The translations under genes and the position numbers were made by a program. Of a stretch of 64,000 nt of DNA, positions 20,309-33,229 are shown piece after piece. Position 1 is the first letter of the stretch, and every line of letters starts with the position of its first letter. The DNA is from Sclerotiophoma versabilis. Taxonomy: Eukaryota > Ascomycota > Dothideomycetes > Pleosporales > Didymellaceae. Under the pieces are notes generated by a model. The model was not told the origin of the DNA. It saw only the letters and a program-made list of their open reading frames with translations, and ran no database searches. The stretch lies in NCBI GenBank assembly GCA_012274445.1, contig JAAROD010000029.1:186001-250000 (forward strand). Direction: 5' to 3'.

Positions 20309-21627
20309 GATGCCTTAAGCTGAAGTTTGTGAGACTGTAACATGAGAAGCTATTAAGTTGCGGATTATACGTCGAGCTGCATTCACAGATGTTGAAGGAT
20401 ACACCTATTTACGGCGCTGGTGTTTGCCTCTTGGTAGTGCCTGACGCGGGTGAATGTGGCAGGCCGTTTCATGCCAGGGGATACCTGTGTTGAAAGAGAA
20501 CGACAGAGGATTTCCAATAGATAAGAACACCGGCTCGGTAGGACACGATGCTGTACGCAAGGCTGTGCAATGAAAGTCAACGATTCCATGCGCCTGTGAA
20601 CTGGTGCTGGGATGTACCTGCAGCAAGGGGTTCCCGACACGGACCGTGTGTCTCGCAGCGTGCCAATCAGTCAATTTGATATGTATCGATTGGGAGCTGG
20701 CGCCAATAGATGGAGCTGCTTGTGACATGTTGCCAGCGAGACAAAAGTGGAGGCATTGCTGTTTTCGGTCATAACCGCAGATAGACATTCACTTCAGCTT
20801 ACTCGATGATCACCTCTGCATTCCCAAACAGCTGGACAATTGAAGCAGATCGGTACAGATAAGGGCAATTTCCCAGTGGTACTGGCGGACACGCCGTAGC
20901 CGATCCCTTGAACCTATGCGAGGTTTGGGCGGCTGTTGTGTAACCATAGGTCAAACGTGTTACTCGACTTGCACGGGTCGGACCGATGACGTGCTACTGT
21001 ACTCTCACTGAGTGACATCGCCGTACGGGCGATTGTATATGTTAATCGTTGACAACACCTTCAGGATCGCGAAGCCTAGAGGTATACACAGACATGAAAA
21101 CGCACTATATGCAGTTACGCGAATCTCCCTCAACACATGCCGTACGGATAGAGTCACTAAGCGAAGCCCCTTGCATGAGAACCGTCAGCTTATTGATCGA
21201 CGGTCCGCGCGTCTGGAAAAGGGCTCGAGGAACTACTCGCATTTGATGGTTTTCGCGTTGTCGAATGTCTAGAGAAAGTAAGTAAGTGTTAATCCCTTTG
21301 GCTTAATCCTGGGCAGCCCAAAGATGGAGCGACGATTGTCCTTCAGGCTTGCACCCTGTGGATCTACATCTCTTCACTTTCGTCCACGTGTTTTCCTCCG
21401 CGACCCATTGGTCGCAGATAGACGCAGTTAGTGGGTTGACGACATGTAGGTATCGCGTCGAGCATATACTGAATCGTCGTAGAAAGGGGCACCAATTTTC
21501 GGAATTTTGAACGACGCAATCCAAGAGTTCTGCTTGTTATTTAGCGCGATCAATCCAAATATTGTCGCCTTGGAACAGGCGCTGATAACGACGCGAATGC
21601 TTAGACGATATTGTACATAGTTAGTAA
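20309..21627. other. Gene-free stretch
   Basis: About 1.3 kb between the receptor promoter and the COQ4 3' end. Frames up to 127 codons on the minus strand lack any family feature. Confidence 0.4.
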
Positions 21628-22549
21628 TCATACAGCGGCCCTGGTCATGGCTTCCTTCGCTTCTTTCTCTCTTCTCCGCGCTTCACGCGCTTCTTTGCGC
21701 ATTGCGCGCAGATCTGGCGGCTTCTCGATACCGAGTCTTGCCCTCAGTTCGTTGATGTCTGTCTCGAGCTCCTCTTCCCAGTAGACATTGATCACATCCT
21801 CGGCGCGTGCTCCGTTCCTAGCTGCCCAGGGTCCGTAGATATCCAGGAACCTTCTCCATTCGCCCTTCTTTAACGTGAGAGCGCTAAAGACAGCAAGACC
21901 CGTCATAGGTAATCCAGTGTTGGCGAATTCGAAAGCCTTGAGTGCAACTTCGCCTTCTCGGAAGACCGGCAGTCCAACAAGAGCGTGGTAGAAGTCATGG
22001 CATTCGCGGTACCGTTGCATGACATATGCGCATTCCTCATCGTCTATGTACCGCACTTGCGCTCGTGTATCTGGCGTGACGCCCTCAGCGTCTAGCCATG
22101 CAGCGTAGTTGTAGCCAACGGTGTTCGGCGGAAGTGAGCGAAGATGAGGGACATCCAAAGATTTGGACGTCAATCGAGGCCTATCGCGTAGGATACGTCG
22201 CCCGGTGGCGTTCATGAGCATGCGATCTCGAAGCTTATTTATAAAATATGGTTGCGCCGTCGCCTCACCGAAGTCAGCAATCAGTTCTGAAGGCATATCA
22301 GTATGTATCAGCTTCGTTTGATGCAATGGATATACCTCCTTTCCTTGGGTCCAGAAAAGCCCCAATGCCAGAGCTGATCGCCAAACCCAACCTGCCCACA
22401 GGTGTCAGAGGTATATGCTCTTCATAAGTCGATCTGGGGCGAGTGAAGAGAGAGAAGCAACGCGCGTGCGCTGGAGCGATTCGTGCCGAATTGACGCATT
22501 TGGAGAGTGTAGAGGTCTGCGACCGTAATAATCGGACCCCAGTCGCCAT
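21628..22549 (-). CDS. COQ4: COQ4, ubiquinone biosynthesis protein (mitochondrial)
   Basis: COQ4 sits on the matrix face of the inner mitochondrial membrane. It is needed to hold the coenzyme Q synthesis complex and for oxidative decarboxylation of the quinone head group. Two exons (22549-22336 and 22286-21628) give 290 residues. The 49-nt intron (GTATAT to CTTCAG) splits a Glu codon, producing DPRKGELIADFGEATAQPYF. The basic, Ser/Arg-rich first 40 residues fit a mitochondrial targeting sequence. The zinc motif HDxxHx(11)E is intact (H168, D169, H172, E184). FANTGLPMTG is a further family mark. The C-terminus is a charged helix of repeated Glu, Ala, Arg and Lys, longer than in yeast. It diverges from the SET-domain gene across 263 nt. 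Confidence 0.93.
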
Positions 22550-22812
22550 CTAGAGTTGAAGGATGGAGATGCAGTGAGATGGTCTGACATAATGATGGAG
22601 CTCTTTCTAATCGATAAGAACGCCACACTTCAGCCACACAGCACGCCTTTCACAACTTTTGTGACTCCAAATTCCAAAAATCAGCAAGCATCTTGCCTTG
22701 GTAGAATTATCAGACGACTCTCGCGCAATTACTCCTAGAACTTGCAGCGACCCAGCACGTTTTGTTTTAAGACGATTAGTTTTGCACCTATGGTCCCGGC
22801 ACAACTACCATA
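22550..22812. promoter_or_regulatory. Divergent promoter region between COQ4 and the SET-domain gene
   Basis: The two start codons are 263 nt apart on opposite strands, so both promoters must share this space. No specific element is recognised. Confidence 0.5.
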
Positions 22813-24126
22813 ATGACAAACAACGGCATGACACCGGCGCTTGATCCAGGAGAAGAGCACACGAAGTTTGTCGAATGGGCTGAGCAGAACGGCGTAACAA
22901 TAGACGGTATTGCGCCTGCCAAGTTCGTTGATCGAGGCATGGGAATTGTGGCAGCACGGGATCTGAAAGTTAGTCATGAAGATAATGCTTCCAAGAACAC
23001 TGACTGAATCAAGAAGAAAGGGGACCAAATAGTACATGTCAAGAATACATCACTCGTACATGTAGCTCTCCCGTCTGTCAAGGCCTTCAAATTGCCCAAC
23101 AACGTCCCGGTACATGGCAAGCTCGCAGCTTCGTTAGCATTATGGTACTCAGACCCATCACACAACGAGTACTCTCTCTGGCAAGCTGTCTGGCCCACAG
23201 AAGAAGACTTCCGAAGTACCATGCCGATCTACTACAACAAGCGGCTTCAAGACTTGCTCCCCCGCGCCGCAGAAATGCTTCTTCGAAACCAGCGCACCAA
23301 ACTTGACAAAGACTGGGCCGACCTCTCACCTCACCTCCCGTCTATATCAAAAGATCTCTTTACGTACACCTGGCTCATCGTAAACACAAGAACATTTTAC
23401 TGGAACTACCCCGATCTACCAAACTCTCACCCGCGGCTCCCAAAGCGAAAGAGCAAGCTAACCGGCGACGACTGCTACGCCATGTGCCCGTTCATGGACT
23501 ACTTCAACCACAGCGACGTGGGCTGCGACCCCCGCGCCGACAGTAAAGGGTACAGCGTGACCGCGGACCGGGCGTACAAAGCTGGCGAAGAAGTATTTGT
23601 TAGCTACGGCGCGCACACAAACGACTTCCTGCTTGCCGAATACGGGTTCATACTTGAGAGCAATATGCGCGATGCTATTCCCCTGGACCATCTTGTTCTT
23701 CCGCTACTGGATGCGGAGCAGACGCTGGCGTTGAAAGAGGATGGGTTTTACGGGAACTATACGCTCTTCGCAAGGGGTGGAGACGAGACGATATGCCACC
23801 GTACGCAGGCGGTACTCCGGCTGCTAGTGCTTGATTCGAAAAGATACTCTGCTTTTGTTGGGGGCGACGATGATGGTGATAGGGAGCAGGGGAAACTGTA
23901 TGTGTATTTGGTTGGCTTGCTGACGAAGTACTCGAGGCAAGTCATGGATATCTTAGAAGAAGTTGAGGGTTTGAAGGTCAACGGGGAGGATGGGCAGAAG
24001 AAGGGTATGTCGAAAACTGGTGAGATCGAGCCGAGTATCAAAGCAGGCCAGAAGGACACGCTGGTAAGGAGGTGGAAGCAGATCAGGGACATTGTCAACG
24101 GGGCAATAGAGGATTTGCAGAAGTAA
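22813..24126 (+). CDS. SET-domain protein, probable lysine methyltransferase (RKM/LSMT-like)
   Basis: Two exons: 22813-22968 and 23017-24126, 421 residues. The intron begins GTTAGT, and an AG three bases earlier (exon from 23014) would add one Lys, so the acceptor is uncertain. The N-terminus has GMGIVAARDL, the first SET strand of the split-SET group related to Rubisco large-subunit methyltransferase, SETD3/SETD6 and yeast RKM enzymes. The catalytic part shows DYFNHSD (SAM-binding NHS) and EEVFVSYGAHTNDFLLAEYG with its YG.H.N..LL pattern. The C-terminal helical region fits the substrate-binding domain. These enzymes usually methylate ribosomal proteins or elongation factors rather than histones. 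The substrate here cannot be inferred. Confidence 0.87.
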
Positions 24127-27100
24127 CGGCGTCGGATCAGTTCACTTGGTGTGTTGAGAGAAGCTACTCATTCTGCTTTATCCTTGTCTCTTCCTAATGT
24201 GATTGTTATCCTGGGCATGTATCAAGACCTCGCATGCTCCCGGCCTTCATTGGTCAAATGTAAGAATATGGGAGAGAAGTTTGTATGCAGCGTTCGGAGT
24301 CATTTCCTCGCATCTGCCATGCCGCATCGGATTCTCTACGGCCGAATCTTGTATGATCTTCTGAAGCTGATTGTTCTAAGAGGGCCGCTGATATGGCCTA
24401 GTTATACGCAAGGCGCTTGCAGCATGACCAGACCAGGTATCATAGCATCTGTTCAATTGAGGTCTAGCACGCCGGATACCTGAGACATGTACAGATATTG
24501 CACTAGACTAAGTGTGGCACTGGTTCTGGGAAGTCGGCGGCAAGTGTCAACACCACGATTGGTTATGGCGTTATTGGTCCAGTTCCCATGATGTCTGGCA
24601 TTGGTGCCGTGATATGACAGCAATGGTGGGGTACGCAAAAGCTTATCCGGGAACCATTTGTAGACTATGTGGGGAAGTTTGAAGCTGCACTACGTCGAGA
24701 ATGCACAATGATGTCAATTCTGTATTCGAGAGGCTGGGTACGGGCAGCAACACAGGATATCCGGCACTTGTGTGATAGCCGGAGCCATCAGTTTTGGGAG
24801 CGTTGGGCATATGGAGGTATGCCCAAGAGGCCGAACGTGCTCGGATGAGGTGCACTTCTTTTTTGAAGATCTGAGACCGAGCGTAAGGCTTCACCGCCAA
24901 TTGGGCGAACGTCACTGCAGGCAGCTCTAAAGCTTGAATGTCTCAGATTCTGAGATCGAATGACTTTTCTCGTGCAAGCAGGCAAAGACATCACCGCAAG
25001 GCTGTAGATGCAATGTGACAAGCTAGCGCCCCTGTCAATGGTGAGGCTGCATTGCATCCACTGCAACCAGCGACAAGCCCCAATTGCCAGTCGGAGGAGT
25101 CGAACCCCACGGGGCTGTTGTGCGCTCGGTACTTGATCTAGCGGTGAAAGATCGAACAAAGCCGAAGCATGCCAGGGCTGTTGCACTGCATGAGACGGCT
25201 GTCTCGAGGAAGTATCACTTAGCGGTAATGGTTGGATCCGGGCTCCACGAACAGCTGTGGCCAATCGTGAGTAGTTCGAAGGGTCTGTCTGGTGGTGTGG
25301 TTGTTAAGATTGTGCGATCGCTGGTTCAAAGTACATACAGTATGTGGCGTGGGTTGCCCCTCTGGTGTTGAGGGGCAGTCGGAGATTCGGCTAAAGCTTA
25401 GTACATATGCGCCGCCGTGTAGGATTGCTGATTACCGTATGTCATTCAAGAAAGGCAAGTGGGGTTTTTAGGAAATTCATCAAAGCGTGCTCTCCTGGAG
25501 GATACGCGCATCAACGTGGTCTGAGTTGCGGGAAGATGGGAATAGACATGCTGCGAACCATGCCCATCGAGCACGGCGATCCACCGCTTGTCGTGTTGAT
25601 TGTTGCGTGCACGATGTCGGTCCCGTTGCTTCTGCCGTCGTAGCCAGCCAATCTCGAAATCTGCAGACGGGCACCGCGAGGACCCTTGTCGACAGTGGTC
25701 TGTGCATAGCGAATACGCAAGCCTTCCGAGGCCTTGAGTGGTGTCGGTTGACGAAGAAGGATTGTAAGGGTCCGGCGCTACCCTGGCGTTTGATATCCAA
25801 GCCTTGTGTTACTCGGTTCACGTATCAGCATACAGCAGCGCGGTAGCCGCAGGATTGCAGAGCCTGACAGGAGTCAGATGAGCATTCTCGTGGACTGCCT
25901 GTTATGGCATGTCTAGAGCGCTCTGGGGGCAGCGAGAGAGAGAGGCCGCAGTTTTGCAGCAGCCAGCGTTCCCGAGCGTGCAGAAAAGGCGAGGTGAATG
26001 GCAGGACGCAGCGAACGCAGGCCAGGGTCGACCACCAAACTGACCTGACTCGGTCGCACGTTCAAGATTGCCTGATGTGCTCATGATGCACGGCCTGTGC
26101 GACGACAGCTTGACCACCATTGTGACCGTGTGTCGCAGAGCTGCTGAGCGAAGTGGAGCATTGGCTATATCCAACGTGCAAAAGCTTTATGTGCAATCTC
26201 TCGATGAGCAGCGCGGCAAGCACTGAGCAGTAGCATTATCGTGCAGCCGTCTGCCGTTAGGCTCGAGCAGAACTCTTGGCCTCGTACTGGGTTTCCCCGA
26301 GCGGTATAGGTAGGCCCAGCATCGGACAATCGGTTAGCGCGTCTGCAGTGGTACTCGGCGCAACCCTTTGAAGAAAGCCATGGCTGGGAAATCCATCACG
26401 ACATGCTCAGCGAGTACCTTGGGCATGCTGCGATGTGGATGCTTGCACAGCAGCAAACTGGCGCAATGCCAGCGCCCCCTCGGCCTCGGTCGCGCAAGCA
26501 TTGCGACAGGTCAGGACTATGGGTCGCGCATGGCGGAAGCTCGAGCAAGTCAAGAAAGCTCCTTGATGCCCACGATACCTGACCATGAAGTTGCAGCCGT
26601 ATGGGATCCAAGCGCAGAGGGCTGTGGACAGGGGTGGTCAGCTAGCGCCGCATGGGCTGTCCTGGCCAATTGGGGGCCCAAAGGGTCTCCAGTGTTTATC
26701 GACGGCTCTCCAGGGCATGCACGCTGTGATGCTGGCTTTGGGCCGACCTGTCGCTCGTGGTGTGGTGCTCCTGTCCTCAGCGCGGCTCATATTGTTGCCC
26801 GCTTCCCTGTGTGCATTCTGTACTCGAGCAGCATCGAACGTTAGACGCGGCCCCGGCTGTGTTGCGCAAGCCCTGTCGTTCAGCCCCTCCAGATCGCCCC
26901 GGGAGGTCTGAACACGGCAGCCCGCTGTCGGAAAAGGCATCTAATTTCTCGACATACGGCCGTCCACTGTTCATATTGTAAACAACGCGGCCCCTGCGCT
27001 GCTCCAGCGTCGACGCCCTCCTATTCCTGCACCCTGCTCCATCGGCGAGCGCGTGCATCGGGTTGTGCTTTTTCTTCCTGACCAGTGTTGCGGACGCAGT

Positions 27101-27614
27101 TCGGACTGTTGTGCATCTCCTGCACCCACGCTGCACCTCTCTTTGGCCCACCGCTTGGACTCGCAGCTTAGCTGCTCCTCCTGTGCGACCCGCCGCCTCC
27201 AGTGGGCTGTCTTTCCGTGCGCCGCCGCTGCATACTATCTGCCCGTCCTGCCAGACTATTTTTCGTCACCTAGGTCTCCTTACCTGGGGCATCTCGACGT
27301 CAAACGGTATGTACCTCGAGTCCACCCCACCGCGCTGCCAAGGTTTTGCAGCACCGCAACAATGTCCTCCGGCAACTGCGCCCGCTGTACCTGCAACTTT
27401 TCTTCGCTGCTGACTGTCCAAGTAGCACTCAGGTGACTTCGTCTCACGACGTAGGCGCTCTGCGAAGGCCCCGCGACACGACATAACGAGCGAGTACTGC
27501 CTGGACGACCGAGTCCTCCTGCAGCGGCCTCTGCCTCAGCGCCCGCCCCTCCATATATTCTGCACACAGACACTCGGAGCTCTACATGCAGTCGGTGTCT
27601 GCAAGCCCTAAATC
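24127..27614. other. 3.5-kb gene-free region
   Basis: This is the longest gap in the window. Frames on both strands overlap each other (for example 25480-25846 and 26368-27151) with no family marks and no sensible splicing. A T-loop-like word on the minus strand near 25085-25103 is not backed by an acceptor stem. The distal part probably contains a long leader or regulatory region for the LRR gene, or an unrecognised non-coding transcript. Confidence 0.4.
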
Positions 27615-30149
27615 ATGGATACAGAGGATGGTCAGGTTTTCATAAGAGTGGGTGTGCACCATGAGCGCTACTGGTAGCTGGTTGCTGATATGCTGCAGAA
27701 CTTGGCGTACTTTGTACGGACACACGAGAAAGCGCTTGCCAATGCTCTGCAATTGCAGCGACAAGCTCCCAAACATGGCCAGAGCAACTCGCTCTCTCCG
27801 ACTTCGCCCACCGGCCCCTCGAGCCCCCCAGCCTCCTCCTCTTCCAGTGTCTGGGCTGCGGCGCTGTCGCTGCCTTCTTTGACCTTCACCTCACCCACGA
27901 TCAAGCCCGCGAAGTTGACCCTGACGCCCCATCATCTGTTCTACCTGCTCTCGCGCTTCGAGGAAACTTCCATTCCTGTAGGACCCATGAACGTTCGACT
28001 GGAGAACATCCACACAGATGCCTCACCAACCAACTATGTCTCGTTCCTGAGCAATACTCAACGTCACAGGCAAAAGAACTCAGACGGCAACTCGATCCAC
28101 TCGGTGTCGAGTGTGCGTAGTGTCATGTCAGGCATGTCGTCGCTTTGGTCGAGCTTGCGGATTGGATCCAATAGTGTAGCTAAGGCCGAGAAGCAAAAGG
28201 CCTTGCTGCAGGAGGATTTGAGGTACCTATACTCTGCCTTCACTAAGATCCCATGCTTGCGCCTGGCTCCAGACCACAAAGCTCGCTTGATTGCGGGGTA
28301 CGAAGAGTTCCCATTCGACACGGCCGTGCCTCTATTCGCCTTCAAAAATGTTACTGCGCTCGAGATTTATGATGTGGATTTCCGCCAATTCTATGGATGG
28401 GACCGACTCGCCGAGAATCTTCGCAGTCTGACTGTCAAGCGAGCAGGTGTTGATGATCCCGCGGACCTTCTCATCAACATTGTCTTGGACGACATTGACA
28501 AGCGCCGCAGACGATCCGCAAAAGCACCTCAATCCCCATCAGTACCTTGGCCTACAGCAAGCCCTACTGTGAAACACGCGCACCTAGCCCGGTCTGAAGA
28601 GTCGCCACCATCCTCGCCGAACGCCAGCAAGCAGGGATCGAGCCCTCGCAACTCTGATGTTATGCGAGACTACAACGGCAAAGCACCTGCCGCTCAGCGT
28701 CAGCGAAGCTCATCTCCTTCACGACCCACCAGCTCTCGACACGGATCCAGCCATGCGCACGGCCACTCAAGGAGCACTGCTCCCAACTATCGACGCTCTT
28801 CTGGAAGCTCCGCTTCGAGCGTGCGGTCCAACACACCGAGGGGAAGTTCGTCGAACCTTCTCTCTCTAGGCTGGTTCCCTTCGACGAAATGGCGCTTCCT
28901 GAGGCATTTAAGTCTCGCTGACAACGCACTCACAAACATATCCTCTAACAGTCTTGCACCGCTTACAAACACTCTGCAGTCGCTCGACCTGTCTGCGAAC
29001 CTTTTCAGCGAAATTCCGGATAGTCTGGCCACTTTGACTTCCCTGCGTGCTCTTAACCTCTCGAACTGCATGATCGAGGGATTACAGTCCCTTGGCCGTA
29101 ACCCGTTGCCTGCGATCACCACTCTCAACCTACGTTCCAATCGTTTGTCGTCGCTGGCTGGTATCGAGCGCCTGCTGTCTTTGGAACGAGTCGACTTCAG
29201 AGATAACAACCTGACGGATCCCACTGAGCTGGCACGGCTCACGATTATACCTGATATCACTGAGATTTATGTGCATCGCAACCCATTCTGCAGGTCGTAC
29301 CCCAATTACCGAGTCACAATCTTCAATTTGTTTCGCAGGACACCTGGTTATACTGAAGATGTCATAATCGACTCCACAGGGCCCAGCAATACCGAAAGGA
29401 AACAACTCGTTGATCGAGCGCCTGAACTTCCTGGTGTCCCTGTCGTCAAGCCACCGGTAGAAGATGAATTGCCCCAACCTCATGTTCCGCCGAAGGTCGT
29501 CAAAGCCATTGATTCTACAACCGATGAACCTGATAGGCTCAGGCGTTCTGGCTCTCTACAACGCCAGAAGAGCGCGCGTAGCTCGCAAGCTGCGCAAGGC
29601 TCACAGCGGAAAAAGAAGGGTCCTAAACGAAGAATAGTCGAGCTCTCACAGACTGAGGCGATGCAACAGTCAGCTAGCTCTGGCCTAACCGGACTTCCAT
29701 ACGAAGACACATCAGCAAGGACACCACCCAGGATACAGAAACCTGCCACAGACGTCACAGTCCAGGATAAACCTCGTTTCGAAGAGCCACAGAATGGGAA
29801 GATCACTGGCGATCCAGTGAAGATGCCTTCTCTAGACGAGCGGGTCGTCATAGACACCACCCATACTACACATCAGCAATTGCCACCTATCGATACCACG
29901 ACCGATAGTAAAGCTCCATCGCTTCCTGAGCAAGAGTTCGATATGAGCAACGATCTCTATAAAAAGAAAATTGAGGCACTTCGGCAAGATTTCGGCAACA
30001 CTTGGTTGAGTGCATTGGGTGATGAAACCTGGGACTCAACTGGGTCAGCCCTCCCTCCAGAGCGAGGATACAATTCATCTACCATACGGCCAGCGCTACC
30101 TCGGACACCTAGTCAAGGGATTGTCTCAGGAGCTCGCACACTGGGCTGA
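27615..30149 (+). CDS. Leucine-rich-repeat protein with long disordered flanks
   Basis: Two exons: 27615-27647 (11 codons) and 27699-30149, 827 residues. The 51-nt intron (GTGGGT to CTGCAG) joins MDTEDGQVFIR to NLAYFVRTHEKALANAL, which fits the start of conserved fungal LRR proteins as I recall them. Residues 1-230 contain a conserved helical region with Ser/Pro-rich inserts. Residues 270-400 are Ser/Arg-rich and disordered. Residues about 400-570 carry five to six LRRs of the SDS22/nischarin type (LSLADNALTNI, LDLSANLFSEI, LNLRSNRLSSL), capped by IYVHRNPFCRSYPNYRVTIF. The C-terminal third is disordered and basic-acidic mixed. The protein is likely a cytosolic scaffold; LRRs of this type bind phosphatases or cytoskeletal regulators. 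The function is not established. Confidence 0.88.
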
Positions 30150-32026
30150 TCTTCACACCACCTTGATCTAATTACTTTTGCGATACCCAAAAGATTTATC
30201 TTTCTTCTGCGATCTGCGCCTACCTGTTTACTAGGTGCTGTCGGATCTTTTTGGTTTTTTTCTTTTTCGTTTTCTTTTTTTTTTGTGGCATCCCTGCTGT
30301 CTCATTTTCCGCAGAATATCTCTCTCTTGCATGGCGTTGGTTGGGGTTTGACTTTGGAGCGCTTGAGCGCCTGCGTCACGCTCGTTGCTCTTCTGATGCT
30401 TCTCGCTCATCTACATCGATACACTGGCGGCATTTTCCTCCCCAAAAAGGCTGGCTGTGCTTGCATTTTCTGCGTGGTTCCACGGACCTGTTATGACGAC
30501 CTTACCTTTGTATCATTAATCATCCCACGGCGTTATTGAGGCTTGGAAGACTCTGCTTTGTGTTAGCAAATGTGGCTCGTCTAGCTTGGCTGGCGAGCAA
30601 AGAAGGGGCGTTGTTTGACTTATTGCATAATGAAGAGCGCATAGTTGAACACGATCTTAGGTAGCTGCACGGTCGAATGTAACGAAGATTTCCATTGCAA
30701 GATTCGTAAGCAACGGAGTGATCTGGACTTTCACACGTGATGCTCACAGTCACTCAGAGCCAAAAATGATCAATGAGCACGAGTACTCACACATTGTCGA
30801 AGCTACCAATATAAATGCCTCGGGACTGACGTATGTTGAGAGGGTGAAACGGTGCCTCAGGGGACGCGCCGAGCTTGCCTGAAGAGCCGGCGCCCAAGTC
30901 CAGAACGACATACAGAGGTCGATGTCTCTAAGACGCAGCTAGACGGTCGCAGTGAACGATTGTGACTGCGGAATCGTGACAGTATCATGTAGCAAGGTGT
31001 ATATTGAATTTCCATGCTGTGTTCGCTGACTGAACTTGTGGGTGCACAAGAATGCACATGTAGACGTTGGGTCGAACTATCATGTAACGCGCGTGAGTGG
31101 GCGGTGCACGCAGGATGATGACAGAGCGCTTGAGCGGTCCAGTGCAAGCCCTGCTCCCAAGCATGCGAGTCTCGCTTCCTCTGCCCTTCGAATTCAGACA
31201 CTTTTCAACCGTTCTCTGCCTCAGCTCCCTAGAACACTCCAGCTATCTGCTATTGCTTCCCTCGTCAGGGCCGCGCATTCTCAGTTGAGCCTAGCTCATA
31301 CTTCTCTGCCAAGCGCTAGCCCAAGGACGAAACAATCCAGGCAAAACTACTACGCGGCGACGCTCTACCACTCGCACCACCCACCTGCCCCGACTTTCGA
31401 GTAGCAAAAGCTTTCTGACGCATTTCTCTGCCGTGCAGCATCGAGCACCACCGCACAGCAACCGCCTTCTGACCCCGCATCCCACGTCGCAGCCAGGCGG
31501 TGAGGTCCCGTCCCTCAGCATTCCACTCGACACTGTTCGCCCACAACACCTCAGCGCCCCGCCCCCATCGCGCTCTCAACCGCCCGCCGCACCACCCGCA
31601 CAGGTATATTCTTGAGCACGTGCACAATTGACGACCCCGACTCGCGAGTCACTCCTAGTGTCGAGTAGACCCAGCACTGCCGCAAGGCGTCTCTGAGGGG
31701 CTTTGAGCCATTCTCCATACAGCGCCCACCGCTAGCGACCAGAGTCTACACGGACCGGCCCATCTGCACTTGAGGTACGTTGGATTCCCGCTCGCTATGC
31801 CTGCCCTCCTACATCTCCTGCAAGTGGACATGTGCGCCGAGAGCAGCACGACAAGTCCTCGGCCTTTGCAACGCGGCCCCGTACCAACAGAACAACTCGC
31901 GCTAACAAAATATCTACAGGGACAGGAACTCTCGGACCAACGCGCTCCTTCTCTCCGGACCCACCCGCGCGAGGTTCTCCCTTGCTCCTCCCATATCCTA
32001 CACCAAGCCAGTAGCAAGTCACAGCT
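30150..32026. other. Intergenic, pyrimidine-rich
   Basis: A T-rich tract covers about 30247-30284. From about 31200 to 32026 the plus strand is CT-rich, as is common in leaders of highly expressed fungal genes, here upstream of the PP1 gene. A 312-codon antisense frame at 31655-32593 overlaps the PP1 exons and is a shadow. Confidence 0.45.
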
Positions 32027-33229
32027 ATGGCGGAAAACGAGGTAGATCTCGATTCTATCATAGACCGTCTCCTTGAGGTCAGGGGCAGCAGGCCCGGTAA
32101 GCAGGTTCAGCTGCTCGAGACTGAGATCCGCTATCTGTGCACTAAGGCGCGGGAGATCTTCATCTCGCAGCCCATTCTCCTCGAGCTCGAGGCACCAATC
32201 AAGGTCAGTAGATACCAACCATTCCAGAAACGCCGCTGATAGCGGACAACACAGATCTGCGGAGATATTCACGGCCAGTACTACGACTTGCTTCGACTTT
32301 TCGAATATGGTGGCTTCCCTCCCGAGGCAAACTACCTCTTTCTCGGCGACTACGTCGACCGTGGCAAGCAGTCGCTGGAGACCATCTGCCTGCTCCTCGC
32401 ATACAAGATCAAGTATCCTGAGAACTTTTTCGTTCTCCGCGGTAACCACGAGTGCGCTTCCATCAACCGTATCTACGGTTTCTATGATGAGTGCAAGCGA
32501 AGATACAACATCAAGCTGTGGAAGACGTTCACGGACTGCTTCAACTGCTTGCCCATCGCTGCTATCATTGACGAGAAGATCTTCACCATGCACGGTGGTC
32601 TGAGTCCTGACCTGAACTCAATGGAGCAGATCAGACGAGTTATGCGACCCACTGATGTGAGTGACTCTGCGTATCCTGTTCTTTTGGGCAAGTTTAAGCT
32701 AATCTGCTCAGATTCCTGACTGCGGTCTTCTCTGTGATCTTCTGTGGTCTGATCCCGACAAGGATATCACCGGCTGGAGCGAGAACGACAGAGGTGTCAG
32801 TTTCACATTCGGTCCCGATGTTGTGTCACGTTTCCTGCAAAAACATGATATGGACCTGATCTGCCGTGCCCATCAGGTTGTAGAAGACGGCTATGAGTTC
32901 TTCTCAAAGCGTCAACTCGTCACATTGTTCAGTGCACCAAATTACTGCGGTGAATTTGACAATGCAGGTGCGATGATGAGCGTCGATGAGAGCTTGCTGT
33001 GCTCCTTCCAGGTATGTTTCCTTGATCCTTGACAGTAGCACCAGGTACTAATATTGTATTCCAAGATTCTGAAACCTGCCGAAAAGAAACAAAAGTATGT
33101 ACCCAAAATCAGCAATAGCCAACAGTCAACTCCGCGTAGTAAAGGAGCTTGAGCCCCCCCTCCCCCCTTTCCACTTGTTTATTCAGAACACATGCCAACA
33201 ATTTTTACAGCAGGTTTGGGCGCCGATAA
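32027..33229 (+). CDS. Serine/threonine protein phosphatase PP1 catalytic subunit
   Basis: PP1 (GLC7, dis2, BimG) removes phosphate from Ser/Thr in mitosis, glycogen metabolism and many other processes, steered by regulatory subunits. Five exons: 32027-32203, 32255-32656, 32712-33011, 33066-33094 and 33214-33229, giving 307 residues, close to the 308 I recall for Neurospora PP1. The metal-binding signature is complete: GDIHGQYYDLLRLFEYGG, GDYVDRGKQS and RGNHECASINRIYGFYDEC. SAPNYCGEFDNAG is the conserved loop near the C-terminus. The last intron is the longest (119 nt). It joins ILKPAEKKQK to FGRR and a stop, the normal fungal PP1 tail. Reading through it would instead add an unrelated tail ending at 33152. 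Confidence 0.95.

Noticed and set aside
25080..25170. Possible minus-strand tRNA from a GGGGTTCGACTCC T-arm-like word
   Set aside because: No pairing 5' acceptor stem, D-arm or anticodon arm can be drawn upstream, and the T stem has a mismatch.
26368..26844. 158-codon plus-strand frame in the 3.5-kb gap
   Set aside because: Several frames on both strands overlap here with equal length; composition effect.
31655..32593. 312-codon minus-strand frame over the PP1 leader and exons
   Set aside because: Overlaps well-supported PP1 exons and introns and has no recognisable domain.
33095..33152. PP1 C-terminus by direct read-through to TGA at 33150
   Set aside because: The spliced form gives the family-typical FGRR tail and the usual length.
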